Shown: positions 23,626-32,426 of the stretch, one piece after another
Position numbering within the stretch: position 1 is the first letter of the stretch
Layout of the letters: every line of letters starts with the position of its first letter
NCBI GenBank assembly: GCA_020026055.1
Contig: JAHHRA010000017.1
Location: forward strand, 1 to 42,772
Direction: 5' to 3'
Origin: Actinobacillus sp.
GTDB lineage: Bacteria; Pseudomonadota; Gammaproteobacteria; Enterobacterales; Pasteurellaceae
Length of the DNA stretch: 42,772 bases
Position numbers and translations under genes: made by a program
Notes under the pieces: generated by a model
What the model saw: the letters and a program-made list of their open reading frames with translations, nothing else
What the model was told of the DNA's origin: nothing
The model's database searches: none

Positions 23626-24252
23626 TTATTTTGTGCCAAAAATTTTATCGCCAGCATCGCCTAATCCAGGAATGATGTAGCCATCTTGGTTGAGACATTG
23701 ATCGACAGAAGCAGTGTAGACTTCAATGTCTGGGTGGGCTTTCTCGAGAGCTTTTAACCCTTCAGGAGCAGCAACAAGGACGAGGACTTTGATGTGCTGA
23801 CAACCATGTTTTTTAAGGAGATCAATCGTTGCAATCATTGAGCCACCTGTTGCTAACATTGGATCAACAACAATAGCAAGACGTTCATTCATATCACTCG
23901 CTAATTTTTGAAAGTATGGAACAGGCTCTAAAGTTTTTTCATTGCGATACATTCCTACAACACTAATTCGAGCACTTGGAATATGTTCAAGTACGCCATC
24001 CATCATACCAAGACCCGCTCGTAAAATAGGTACCACTGTCACTTTTTTACCTTTAATCTGGTCTATTTCAACCATGCCACACCAACCTTCAATCACAACT
24101 TTTTTTGTTTCTAAATCTTGCGTTGCTTCATAAGTTAATAGGCTCGCAACTTCAGTTGCGAGAGTGCGGAAATCTTTAGTAGAAATGTTGGCAGCACGCA
24201 TTAAACCAAGTTTGTGTTTAATTAAAGGGTGCTTGACTTCGATTAATTTCAT
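23626..24252 (-). CDS. upp: Uracil phosphoribosyltransferase
   Basis: A 208-residue type I PRTase that salvages uracil to UMP with PRPP. HPLIKHKLGLMR at the start, VVPILRAGLGMMDG, the PRPP loop VDPMLATGGSM and the C-terminal uracil-binding IPGLGDAGDKIFGT are all conserved. The length equals E. coli Upp. It is often followed by uraA, which is not here, so upp seems to be a single gene ended by its own terminator. Confidence 0.97.
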   Translation of the reverse strand: MKLIEVKHPLIKHKLGLMRAANISTKDFRTLATEVASLLTYEATQDLETKKVVIEGWCGMVEIDQIKGKKVTVVPILRAGLGMMDGVLEHIPSARISVVGMYRNEKTLEPVPYFQKLASDMNERLAIVVDPMLATGGSMIATIDLLKKHGCQHIKVLVLVAAPEGLKALEKAHPDIEVYTASVDQCLNQDGYIIPGLGDAGDKIFGTK

Positions 24253-24440
24253 ATTTAAGGCTCCTACCAGATCTGACGAGGTTTAAAGTTAATAATAAAT
24301 TTTTACAAAATCGTGAGATTTTAACATTTAATTTTTATAAAAAATAGTTTTCATTCAGAATGAAAAACAAAAAATTACCTAATTGATAGGCAATGAATAA
24401 AGATAATTTAAAACGAAAGAATGGATTTTTCAGTTTTTAA

Positions 24441-24469
24441 TGGTCAATAAATAAATAAAGTGCTACAAT
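24441..24469 (+). promoter_or_regulatory. Probable promoter of secE-nusG
   Basis: TGGTCA (24441-24446), 17 bp, then TACAAT (24464-24469), preceded by TG in the extended -10 position. It lies 39 bp before secE. Confidence 0.5.
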
Positions 24470-24508
24470 TCGTCGCTTTCATTAACTTTTAAGAATATAG
24501 GCTAAAAT

Positions 24509-24925
24509 ATGGCGACAGAGAATCAAAAAAAGAAACAAAAACAATTAGCTGAAATTGAACAACTAAAATCTGCAAAATTTAACAAATTTTTGTGGGTGCT
24601 TGTCATTGTTTTCATCGCAGCTATTGCATTCTGTAATGTGTATTTTGCAGATAAAATAGCTACACCGATACGTGTTATCGCTGTAATTATTGCTTTAATG
24701 ATTACGTTAGCTATTGCAATGATGACAAATCAAGGGACAAAAGCGCGTCAGTTCTTAAAAGAAGCGAAGATTGAATTACGAAGAATTACTTGGCCAACAC
24801 GTTCAGAGACGACACAAACAACTTTAATTGTTATGGGCGTAACTGTTACTGTTTCTCTAATTTTATGGGGATTTGACAGTATTATCGTTTCAGCAATTAA
24901 TTTCTTGACAGATTTAAGGTTCTAA
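24509..24925 (+). CDS. secE: Preprotein translocase subunit SecE
   Basis: A 138-residue SecE with three membrane helices (about 29-48, 52-71 and 105-132), the enterobacterial-type long form. The conserved cytoplasmic stretch FLKEAKIELRRITWPTRSETTQTT before the last helix is the SecY clamp. It stabilises SecY in the inner-membrane channel. It is followed after one base by nusG, the near-universal bacterial arrangement; no tRNA genes precede it here. Confidence 0.95.
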   Translation: MATENQKKKQKQLAEIEQLKSAKFNKFLWVLVIVFIAAIAFCNVYFADKIATPIRVIAVIIALMITLAIAMMTNQGTKARQFLKEAKIELRRITWPTRSETTQTTLIVMGVTVTVSLILWGFDSIIVSAINFLTDLRF

Positions 24926-24926
24926 T

Positions 24927-25481
24927 ATGACAGAAGAAAATAAAGTAAATAAGCAACGCTGGTATGTTTTACAAGCTTTTTCAGGTTATGAAGCTCGCGT
25001 GGCAACGACTTTACGTGAATATATCAAACAACATGAAATGGAAGATTTTTTCAGTGAAGTGCTCGTTCCTACGGAAGAAGTTGTAGAAAATGTCGGTGGG
25101 AAGCGTCGTAAAAGTGAACGTAAATTTTTTCCAGGTTACGTGTTAGTGAAAATGGAAATGAATGATCATACTTGGCAATTTGTGCGTAGCATTCCACGTG
25201 TAATGGGTTTTATCGGCGGTACGCCAGATAAACCAGCACCAATTAGTGATCGTGAAGCAAATTTAATCTTAAATCGTCTTGAACAAAACGCAGATAAACC
25301 AAAACCACGTACTATGTTTCAACCAGGCGAAAATATTCGTGTTACAGAAGGACCTTTTGCTGACTTTAATGGCACTGTTGAAGAAGTGGATTATGAAAAA
25401 GGTCGATTAAAAGTTTCTGTTTCAATCTTCGGACGAGCAACACCTGTTGAATTAGAGTTTTCACAAGTAGAAAAAAATTAA
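24927..25481 (+). CDS. nusG: Transcription termination/antitermination factor NusG
   Basis: A 184-residue NusG. The N-terminal NGN domain (RWYVLQAFSGYEARVATTL, FFPGYVLVKMEM, VMGFIGG) binds the RNA polymerase clamp, and the C-terminal KOW domain (FQPGENIRVTEGPFADFNGTVEEVDYE) contacts Rho or ribosomal S10. It couples transcription to translation and supports Rho termination. It is co-transcribed with secE. Confidence 0.97.
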   Translation: MTEENKVNKQRWYVLQAFSGYEARVATTLREYIKQHEMEDFFSEVLVPTEEVVENVGGKRRKSERKFFPGYVLVKMEMNDHTWQFVRSIPRVMGFIGGTPDKPAPISDREANLILNRLEQNADKPKPRTMFQPGENIRVTEGPFADFNGTVEEVDYEKGRLKVSVSIFGRATPVELEFSQVEKN

Positions 25482-25521
25482 GTTGAACAGTGATTTTTGC
25501 AAAAACTTAAATAAATTTTAC

Positions 25522-25550
25522 TTGAAATTGTGTTCGCATCTTATTAGAAT
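25522..25550 (+). promoter_or_regulatory. Promoter of rplKA
   Basis: TTGAAA (25522-25527) and TAGAAT (25545-25550) with the ideal 17-bp spacing, 66 bp before rplK. It makes the L11-L1 genes a unit separate from secE-nusG. Confidence 0.65.
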
Positions 25551-25616
25551 GCATCTCTTTTTGTAACCAAGGGAAGCTAGCAATAGCGTTATCACCCAAA
25601 TTTTGAGGTAATTAAA

Positions 25617-26045
25617 ATGGCTAAAAAAGTCCAAGCTTATATCAAGTTGCAAGTTGCAGCAGGTATGGCGAACCCTTCACCACCCGTTGGTCCTGCTTTA
25701 GGTCAACAAGGTGTCAACATTATGGAATTTTGTAAAGCTTTCAATGCAAAAACAGAAAGTCTTGAAAAAGGATTACCAATTCCTGTTGTGATCACTGTGT
25801 ATGCTGACCGCTCTTTCACTTTCATTACTAAAACTCCACCAGCTGCAGTGCTTTTGAAAAAAGCAGCGGGTGTTAAATCTGGTTCAAGTAAACCAAACAA
25901 AGAAAAAGTAGGTAAAATTACAAAAGCTCAAGTCCAAGAAATCGCTACTGTAAAAGCCGCTGATATGACTGGAGCTACTATCGAAACTAAAATGAAATCT
26001 ATTGAAGGTACGGCACGTTCAATGGGTTTGGTCGTGGAGGAATAA
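25617..26045 (+). CDS. rplK: 50S ribosomal protein L11
   Basis: A 142-residue L11 of the GTPase-associated centre, needed for factor binding and for RelA activation. KLQVAAGMANPSPPVGPALGQQGVNIMEFCKAFN is the conserved N-terminal half; KTPPAAVLLKKAAG and the C-terminal rRNA-binding block (ATVKAADMTGATIETKMKSIEGTARSMG) follow. rplA starts 3 bp later. In E. coli L1 represses this pair by binding near the rplK start. Confidence 0.98.
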   Translation: MAKKVQAYIKLQVAAGMANPSPPVGPALGQQGVNIMEFCKAFNAKTESLEKGLPIPVVITVYADRSFTFITKTPPAAVLLKKAAGVKSGSSKPNKEKVGKITKAQVQEIATVKAADMTGATIETKMKSIEGTARSMGLVVEE

Positions 26046-26048
26046 TCA

Positions 26049-26738
26049 ATGGCTAAACTTACTAAACGTATGAAAGCAATCAAAGCTGGCGTTGACACAA
26101 CAAAAGCTTATGAAATTAGTGAAGCAGTAGCTTTATTAAAGCAATTTGCGAGTGCAAAATTCATAGAAAGTGTTGATGTAGCAATCAATCTTGGTATCGA
26201 CCCGCGTAAATCTGACCAAAACGTGCGTGGTGCAACTGTACTTCCTAACGGAACAGGTCGTGAAGTGCGTGTCGCTGTGTTTACTCAGGGAGCTAGTGCT
26301 GAAGCTGCTAAAGAAGCAGGTGCTGATTTAGTGGGAATGGAAGATTTAGCTGATCAAATCAAAAAAGGTGAAATGAACTTTGATGTAGTGATCGCATCAC
26401 CAGATGCTATGCGCGTGGTTGGTCAATTAGGTCAAGTATTAGGTCCACGTGGTTTAATGCCAAACCCAAAAGTTGGTACTGTAACTCCAAACGTAGCGGA
26501 AGCAGTTAAAAATGCTAAATCTGGTCAAGTTCGTTATCGCAATGATAAAAATGGTATCGTTCACACTACTATTGGTAAAGCTAACTTTAACGAAGCTCAG
26601 TTGAAAGAAAACTTACAAGCATTGATGGCAGCTATCAATAAAGCTAAGCCTGCGAGTGCGAAAGGAATTTTTATTAAAAAAGTCAGTCTTTCTACTACTC
26701 AAGGAGCAGGCGTTGAAATTGATTTGAATTCAATCTAA
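26049..26738 (+). CDS. rplA: 50S ribosomal protein L1
   Basis: A 229-residue L1, the stalk protein at the E site and translational repressor of its own operon. The rRNA-binding blocks VDVAINLGIDPRKSDQNVRG and GQLGQVLGPRGLMPNPKVGTV are intact, and the C terminus STTQGAGVEIDLNSI is typical. It is followed by two tandem terminators. Confidence 0.98.
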   Translation: MAKLTKRMKAIKAGVDTTKAYEISEAVALLKQFASAKFIESVDVAINLGIDPRKSDQNVRGATVLPNGTGREVRVAVFTQGASAEAAKEAGADLVGMEDLADQIKKGEMNFDVVIASPDAMRVVGQLGQVLGPRGLMPNPKVGTVTPNVAEAVKNAKSGQVRYRNDKNGIVHTTIGKANFNEAQLKENLQALMAAINKAKPASAKGIFIKKVSLSTTQGAGVEIDLNSI

Positions 26739-26765
26739 TTCAAACTTTGTTCCAAAATACTAAAT

Positions 26766-26799
26766 GAAAACCATTGATATATTTAAATCAGTGGTTTTT
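26766..26799 (+). terminator. First terminator after rplA
   Basis: AAAACCATTGAT and ATCAGTGGTTTTTT form a stem of about 11 bp with one G-T pair and a T run, 28 bp after the rplA stop. Confidence 0.8.
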
Positions 26800-26814
26800 T
26801 AGTTTTTAGTTTTA

Positions 26815-26858
26815 AAATAGTTGTTAAAGAACAAATTACTTTACAACTATTTTTTTTA
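26815..26858 (+). terminator. Second terminator after rplA
   Basis: AAATAGTTGT (26815-26824) and ACAACTATTT (26843-26852), extended by AAAG/CTTT inside and ending in an eight-T run. Its right arm contains the TTTACA that looks like the rplJ -35. Confidence 0.8.
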
Positions 26859-26868
26859 TAGCTAAAAT
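26840..26868 (+). promoter_or_regulatory. Probable promoter of rplJL-rpoBC
   Basis: TTTACA (26840-26845) and TAAAAT (26863-26868) are 17 bp apart. Transcription would start near 26875, giving a leader of about 258 nt before rplJ. Confidence 0.6.
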
Positions 26869-26889
26869 AAAAAACTGTTTTGCATTTTA

Positions 26890-27132
26890 TATGCAAATTT
26901 CTGGCTGGTGTTTGATTCTGATGTAAATCGTCAACCGAACCCCCGTCCGAGACCGTAGGGGAGCGATCTTAATTATCCTACGTAGATGGTGAACAGAATA
27001 TAAGAATTTTCTTGCTTCTGTGCACCGAATTCGCCCTAACTAAAATTTATTCTCAAAGTCACTTAACGAGAGTAGATCAAGTTAGGATTTTTAATTCCGA
27101 TTTATCGGAGTGTATTCAGGAGCTAAAAGCCA
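26890..27132 (+). ncRNA. rplJ leader (L10-type autoregulatory leader)
   Basis: This 394-bp gap holds the terminators, the promoter and a long leader. The leader is unusually G+C-rich and structured around 26935-26985: CCCCC (26940-26944) can pair with GGGG (26958-26961), while GTAGG (26955-26959) can alternatively pair with CCTAC (26977-26981). A final hairpin, TCCGAT/ATCGGA (27096-27109), sits just before the ribosome-binding site. In E. coli, L10 with L7/L12 binds such a leader and represses rplJL; the same role is inferred from position and folding. Confidence 0.7.
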
Positions 27133-27624
27133 ATGGCATTAAATCTTCAAGACAAACAAGCGATTGTTGCCGAAGTAAATGAAGCCGCCAAAGGCGCCCT
27201 TTCAGTAGTTATTGCGGATAGCCGTGGTGTTACTGTAGATAAAATGACTGAATTACGTAAACAAGCTCGTGAAGCAGGTGTTTCTATGCGTATTGTGCGT
27301 AATACTTTATTACGTCGTGCGGTGGAAGGTACTGAATTTGAATGCTTGAAAGATACGTTTGTAGGTCCAACACTTATCGCTTTTTCTAATGAACATCCAG
27401 GTGCAGCTGCACGTTTGTTTAAAGAATTTGCAAAAGCAAATGATAAGTTTGAAATTAAAGGTGCCGCCTTTGAAGGTGAAGTAAGAGATGTTGAATTCTT
27501 AGCAACATTACCAACTTACGATGAAGCAATTGCACGTTTAATGGCTACTATGAAAGAAGCTGCGGCAGGTAAGCTTGTTCGTACTCTTGCAGCGTTACGT
27601 GACAAAATGGAAGAAGCAGCTTAA
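27133..27624 (+). CDS. rplJ: 50S ribosomal protein L10
   Basis: A 163-residue L10, base of the L7/L12 stalk. LNLQDKQAIVAEVNEAAKGALSVVIADSRGVTVDKMTELRKQAREAG is the conserved N-terminal rRNA-binding domain, and the C-terminal helix AGKLVRTLAALRDKMEEAA binds L7/L12 dimers. The ribosome-binding site CAGGAG lies about 10 bp upstream. Together with L7/L12 it probably represses its own mRNA through the upstream leader. Confidence 0.97.
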   Translation: MALNLQDKQAIVAEVNEAAKGALSVVIADSRGVTVDKMTELRKQAREAGVSMRIVRNTLLRRAVEGTEFECLKDTFVGPTLIAFSNEHPGAAARLFKEFAKANDKFEIKGAAFEGEVRDVEFLATLPTYDEAIARLMATMKEAAAGKLVRTLAALRDKMEEAA

Positions 27625-27679
27625 TTTTATTGAGCTGTTTCGTGAAAAGTTTAACTCATTTACTTAGGAATTGATCGTT

Positions 27680-28045
27680 ATGTCTTTAACTAATGAACAA
27701 ATCATCGAAGCAATTGCTTCAAAATCTGTAACTGAAATTGTAGAACTTATTGCTGCAATGGAAGAAAAATTTGGTGTTTCAGCAGCTGCAGCTGCAGTAG
27801 CTGTAGCAGGTCCTGCTGAAGCTGTAGAAGAAAAAACTGAATTTGATGTTATTTTAGCTGAAGCAGGTGCTAACAAAGTTGCTGTAATTAAAGCAGTACG
27901 TGGCGCGACTGGTTTAGGGTTAAAAGAAGCTAAAGATTTAGTTGAATCTGCTCCTGCAACTTTGAAAGAAGGTGTTGCTAAAGCTGAAGCAGAAGAACTC
28001 AAAAAAGCATTAGAAGAAGCTGGTGCTAAAGTAGAAGTTAAATAA
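27680..28045 (+). CDS. rplL: 50S ribosomal protein L7/L12
   Basis: A 121-residue L7/L12, the multi-copy stalk protein that recruits translation GTPases. The N-terminal dimerisation helices (SLTNEQIIEAIASKSVTEIVELIAAMEEKFG), an Ala/Val-rich hinge at about 37-50 and the C-terminal factor-binding domain (KVAVIKAVRGATGLGLKEAKDLVE) are in the usual order. The frame opens at 27671, but the ATG at 27680 gives the conserved MSLTNEQ start after AGGAA. Confidence 0.98.
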   Translation: MSLTNEQIIEAIASKSVTEIVELIAAMEEKFGVSAAAAAVAVAGPAEAVEEKTEFDVILAEAGANKVAVIKAVRGATGLGLKEAKDLVESAPATLKEGVAKAEAEELKKALEEAGAKVEVK

Positions 28046-28061
28046 TTATAATTTAACTTTC

Positions 28062-28113
28062 GCCTAACTTTTTAGGCAGAAATGGCTGATGGTTCCGCCC
28101 TCAGCCATTTTGT
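28062..28113 (+). terminator. rplL-rpoB attenuator hairpins
   Basis: GCCTAA/TTAGGC (28062-28077) is followed by a 10-bp stem, AAATGGCTGA (28080-28089) with TCAGCCATTT (28101-28110), ending in TTTTG. The weak T run fits a partial terminator that lets some polymerases through to rpoBC, as in E. coli. Confidence 0.7.
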
Positions 28114-28160
28114 GCTATCCACATAGGAATAAATTTACCGTTGTTTATTTCTATAGTTTA

Positions 28161-28196
28161 CTCAAATGATGTAAGTTATATTACATTTATTTTGAG
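28161..28196 (+). other. Possible RNase III-type processing stem in the rplL-rpoB spacer
   Basis: CTCAAA (28161-28166) pairs with TTTGAG (28191-28196), and ATGTAA (28169-28174) with TTACAT (28181-28186). E. coli has an RNase III site in this spacer; equivalence is inferred from position only. Confidence 0.4.
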
Positions 28197-28220
28197 CTTC
28201 CACCCACTAAAGAAGTAAGG

Positions 28221-28284
28221 TTCAGAGTGCGGTCACTTAACGGTATCGTTGCCGCTAGCAAGTATTAGCGGTTGGGTCACTGAA
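28221..28284 (+). other. Structured rpoB 5' leader
   Basis: TTCAG and GTG (28221-28229) pair with CACTGAA (28278-28284), enclosing CCGCTA (28252-28257) with TAGCGG (28266-28271). It ends 19 bp before the rpoB ATG, next to the ribosome-binding site GAGGAA. Confidence 0.5.
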
Positions 28285-28303
28285 CAACAAGCAGAGGAAC
28301 CCT

Positions 28304-31300
28304 ATGGTTTACTCATATACCGAAAAAAAGCGTATTCGTAAAAACTTTGGAAAACGTCCACAAGTTTTGCACGTCCCTTATTTATTAACAGTTCAAATCG
28401 ATTCTTTTGAAAAATTTATTCGCAGAGATCCCGAAGGTCAACAGGGATTAGAAGCAGCATTTCGCTCTGTATTTCCGATTGCAAGTAATAACGGCTATAC
28501 AGAATTACAATACATCAGCTACCAATTAGGTCAGCCTGTCTTTGACGTCCGTGAATGTCAAATTCGTGGAACTACTTATTCTGCACCTTTACGCGTGAAA
28601 TTACGTCTAGTGAACTATGATCGTGATGCAGCTTCAGGCACAATTAAAGAGATTAAAGAACAAGAAGTGTATATGGGCGAAATTCCGTTAATGACTGATA
28701 ATGGAACTTTCGTTATTAATGGTACAGAACGTGTTGTAGTATCGCAATTGCATCGTAGCCCAGGTGTATTTTTTGATAGTGATCGTGGTAAAACGCACTC
28801 ATCTGGCAAAAATTTATTTAATGCTCGTATTATTCCTTACCGTGGATCTTGGTTAGACTTTGAATTTGATCCAAAAGATAATTTATTTGCTCGAATCGAT
28901 CGTCGTCGTAAATTACCAGTAACTATAATTCTACGTGCGTTAGGTTACACTACTGAAGAAATTTTGAATTTATTCTTCGAAAAAGTAGAATTTACTATAG
29001 ATAACAACAAGTTATTAATGACTTTAGTACCAGAGAGATTACGTGGTGAAACTGCATCTTTTGATATTGAAGTAAATGGTAAAGTTTATGTTGAACGCGG
29101 TCGTCGTATTACAGCTCGCCATATTAAAGCATTGGCGAAAGATAATGTAACACAAGTTGTTGTTCCAACAGAATATATCGTCGGTAAAGTGGCTGCTCAA
29201 GAATATCTTGATCTTGAAACAGGTGAAATCATCTGTGCAGCGAATGAAGAATTAACATTAGAAACGCTGGCGAGACTTTCACAAGCAGGCTATAAGACAA
29301 TTGAAACTTTATTTACGAATGACTTGGATGCGGGAGCATATATTTCTGAAACTTTGCGTATTGATCCATCTTATGATCGTTTAAGTGCATTGGTAGAAAT
29401 TTACCGTATGATGCGTCCAGGTGAGCCGCCAACAAAAGAAGCCGCTGAAGGGTTATTTGAGAATATGTTCTTCTCTCCAGATCGTTATGATTTGTCTGCT
29501 GTAGGACGTATGAAATTCAACCGTTCTTTGGGGATTGATGATTCTGAAGGTAGTTGTGTATTAAGTAAAGAAGATATTGTTCGTGTAATGAAAAAACTCA
29601 TTGCTATTCGTAACGGTAATGGTGAAGTAGACGATATCGACCATCTTGGTAATCGTCGCATTCGTTCCGTTGGTGAAATGGCAGAAAATCAATTCCGCAT
29701 TGGTTTAGTTCGTGTAGAACGTGCAGTTAAAGAACGTCTTTCTTTAGGTGATCTTGAGTCGTTAACACCGCAAGACTTAATTAACGCCAAACCGATTTCT
29801 GCAGCAGTAAAAGAATTCTTCGGTTCTTCACAACTTTCACAATTTATGGATCAAAATAATCCTCTTTCAGAAGTTACTCATAAACGTCGTATCTCTGCAT
29901 TAGGTCCAGGTGGGTTAACTCGCGAACGTGCAGGTTTTGAAGTTCGAGATGTACACGCCACACATTATGGTCGTTTATGTCCGATTGAAACTCCTGAAGG
30001 TCCGAATATTGGCTTAATCAATTCACTTTCTGTGTATGCTCGTACAAACGATTATGGTTTCTTAGAAACACCATATCGTAAAGTGGTAAATGGTCAAGTG
30101 ACGGAAGAAATTGAATATTTATCTGCTATCGAAGAAGGTAAATATGTTATTGCTCAAGCAAACTCAAACTTAGACGATGATTTTCGTTTCACAGATGCCT
30201 TTGTAACAGCTCGGGGTGAAAAAGGAGAATCAGGATTGTATCGTCCTGAAGATGTGCATTATATGGATGTTTCAACACAACAAGTTGTATCTGTTGCTGC
30301 AGCACTCATTCCGTTCTTAGAACATGATGATGCAAACCGTGCCTTGATGGGAGCAAATATGCAACGTCAAGCCGTACCGACTTTACGTGCTGATAAACCT
30401 CTTGTTGGAACAGGTATGGAAAAACCTGTTGCACTTGACTCTGGTGTTGCTGTTATAGCAAAACGTGGTGGTACGATCCAATATGTAGATGCATCACGTA
30501 TCGTTGTTAAAGTAAATGAAGATGAAACAATAGCTGGTGAAGCAGGTATTGATATTTATAACTTAATTAAATATACCCGTTCTAACCAAAATACATGTAT
30601 AAATCAGATTCCTTGCGTGAAATTAGGTGAACCTGTTGATCGTGGTGAAATTTTAGCTGATGGACCTTCAACTGATTTGGGTGAACTTGCACTTGGTCAA
30701 AATATGCGTGTCGCTTTTATGCCATGGAATGGGTATAACTTTGAAGACTCGATCTTAGTATCAGAGCGAGTAGTACAAGAAGATCGTTTTACTACAATAC
30801 ATATTCAAGAATTATCTTGTGTAGCTCGTGACACTAAACTTGGAGCTGAGGAAATTACTGCAGATATTCCAAATGTAAGCGAAGCGGCATTGAGTAAACT
30901 TGATGAGTCAGGTATTGTTTACATTGGTGCAGAAGTAAAAGGTGGCGACATTCTTGTTGGTAAAGTAACTCCCAAAGGTGAAACTCAATTAACACCAGAA
31001 GAAAAATTACTACGTGCGATCTTTGGTGAAAAAGCTTCAGATGTTAAAGATTCATCTTTACGTGTTCCAAACAGTGTTTCTGGTACAGTAATTGACGTTC
31101 AAGTATTTACGCGTGACGGTGTAGAAAAAGATAAACGTGCACTTGAAATTGAAGAAATGCAATTAAAAGAAGCGAAAAAAGACTTAATAGAAGAGCTTGA
31201 AATTCTAGAAACAGGTCTTTTTGCACGTGTACGTAAGCTTTTATTATTAAGCGGTATGAAAGAAACTGCTCTTGATAAGATGTCTCGTGAAAAATGGCTT

Positions 31301-32332
31301 AGTCAAAGCTTAAATGATGACGAACAACAAATGCAATTAGAGCAACTTTCAGAGCAGTACGAAGAATTACGTAAGGAGTTCGAACAAAAACTTGAAGTAC
31401 AACGTAGTAAAATTATCCAAGGTGATGATTTAGCACCTGGTGTACTTAAAGTTGTCAAAGTTTATCTAGCGGTGAAACGTTGTATTCAACCTGGGGATAA
31501 AATGGCAGGACGTCACGGTAATAAAGGGGTTATCTCAAAGATTAATCCAGTTGAAGATATGCCGTATGACGAAAACGGTCAACCCGTCGATATTGTTTTA
31601 AACCCATTGGGTGTACCTTCTCGTATGAATATCGGTCAGATCTTAGAAACCCATTTAGGCTTAGCTGCGAAAGGAATAGGTGACAAGATCAATGCGATGT
31701 TGAAACAAAAACAAAGCGTAGAAAAGTTGCGTGAATACATGCAAAAAGCCTACGATCTTGGTGAAGGTGAACAAAAAGTTGATCTTAATGCTTTCACTGA
31801 CGAAGAAGTGATGCGTTTAGCCGAAAACTTACGTAAAGGTTTACCGATTGCAACGCCAGTATTTGATGGTGCCGATGAAAAAGAGATCAAAGGATTGTTA
31901 GAATTAGGCGATCTTCCAACATCAGGTCAAATTACATTATTCGATGGTCGTACAGGTGAGCAGTTTGAACGTCCTGTTACTGTTGGTTATATGTATATGC
32001 TCAAATTGAACCATTTAGTTGATGATAAGATGCATGCTCGCTCGACGGGTTCTTATAGTCTTGTTACTCAACAGCCATTAGGTGGTAAAGCACAATTCGG
32101 TGGACAACGTTTCGGAGAAATGGAAGTTTGGGCACTTGAAGCTTATGGTGCTGCTTATACCTTACAAGAAATGTTGACAGTGAAATCGGATGACGTGAAC
32201 GGTCGTACGAAGATGTATAAAAATATTGTGTCGGGTAACCAACAAATGGAACCAAGTACACCTGAATCTTTCAATGTAATTATGAAAGAAATTCGTTCAT
32301 TAGGTATCAACATCGATCTTGATGAAGAGTAA
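28304..32332 (+). CDS. rpoB: DNA-directed RNA polymerase subunit beta
   Basis: A 1342-residue beta subunit, the same length as in E. coli. The rifampicin-binding cluster (SSQLSQFMDQNNPLSEVTHKRRISALGPGG) has the sensitive-type residues. The catalytic-core stretch GYNFEDSI, ELGDLPTSGQ, KPGDKMAGRHG-like IQPGDKMAGRHGNKG and the C-terminal clamp segment LGGKAQFGGQRFGEMEVWALEAYGA are intact. It is co-transcribed with rplJL and followed by rpoC after 94 bp, a spacer that contains one copy of the palindromic element. Confidence 0.99.
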   Translation: MVYSYTEKKRIRKNFGKRPQVLHVPYLLTVQIDSFEKFIRRDPEGQQGLEAAFRSVFPIASNNGYTELQYISYQLGQPVFDVRECQIRGTTYSAPLRVKLRLVNYDRDAASGTIKEIKEQEVYMGEIPLMTDNGTFVINGTERVVVSQLHRSPGVFFDSDRGKTHSSGKNLFNARIIPYRGSWLDFEFDPKDNLFARIDRRRKLPVTIILRALGYTTEEILNLFFEKVEFTIDNNKLLMTLVPERLRGETASFDIEVNGKVYVERGRRITARHIKALAKDNVTQVVVPTEYIVGKVAAQEYLDLETGEIICAANEELTLETLARLSQAGYKTIETLFTNDLDAGAYISETLRIDPSYDRLSALVEIYRMMRPGEPPTKEAAEGLFENMFFSPDRYDLSAVGRMKFNRSLGIDDSEGSCVLSKEDIVRVMKKLIAIRNGNGEVDDIDHLGNRRIRSVGEMAENQFRIGLVRVERAVKERLSLGDLESLTPQDLINAKPISAAVKEFFGSSQLSQFMDQNNPLSEVTHKRRISALGPGGLTRERAGFEVRDVHATHYGRLCPIETPEGPNIGLINSLSVYARTNDYGFLETPYRKVVNGQVTEEIEYLSAIEEGKYVIAQANSNLDDDFRFTDAFVTARGEKGESGLYRPEDVHYMDVSTQQVVSVAAALIPFLEHDDANRALMGANMQRQAVPTLRADKPLVGTGMEKPVALDSGVAVIAKRGGTIQYVDASRIVVKVNEDETIAGEAGIDIYNLIKYTRSNQNTCINQIPCVKLGEPVDRGEILADGPSTDLGELALGQNMRVAFMPWNGYNFEDSILVSERVVQEDRFTTIHIQELSCVARDTKLGAEEITADIPNVSEAALSKLDESGIVYIGAEVKGGDILVGKVTPKGETQLTPEEKLLRAIFGEKASDVKDSSLRVPNSVSGTVIDVQVFTRDGVEKDKRALEIEEMQLKEAKKDLIEELEILETGLFARVRKLLLLSGMKETALDKMSREKWLSQSLNDDEQQMQLEQLSEQYEELRKEFEQKLEVQRSKIIQGDDLAPGVLKVVKVYLAVKRCIQPGDKMAGRHGNKGVISKINPVEDMPYDENGQPVDIVLNPLGVPSRMNIGQILETHLGLAAKGIGDKINAMLKQKQSVEKLREYMQKAYDLGEGEQKVDLNAFTDEEVMRLAENLRKGLPIATPVFDGADEKEIKGLLELGDLPTSGQITLFDGRTGEQFERPVTVGYMYMLKLNHLVDDKMHARSTGSYSLVTQQPLGGKAQFGGQRFGEMEVWALEAYGAAYTLQEMLTVKSDDVNGRTKMYKNIVSGNQQMEPSTPESFNVIMKEIRSLGINIDLDEE

Positions 32333-32351
32333 ACCTGAATACTCTACAGCC

Positions 32352-32396
32352 CACACGCCTCAAAATTCGGAAAATTTTTCTGAAAAAAGGTGTGTG
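32352..32396. repeat. Dispersed palindromic element, copy 8 (rpoB-rpoC spacer)
   Basis: CACACGCC and TCAAAATTCGGAAAA pair with TTTTTCTGAAAAAA and GGTGTGTG. It lies inside the rpoBC operon and must be transcribed through whenever rpoC is made. Confidence 0.7.
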
Positions 32397-32426
32397 AATA
32401 AGTTTAACTCCGATAGGAGCAATTAA

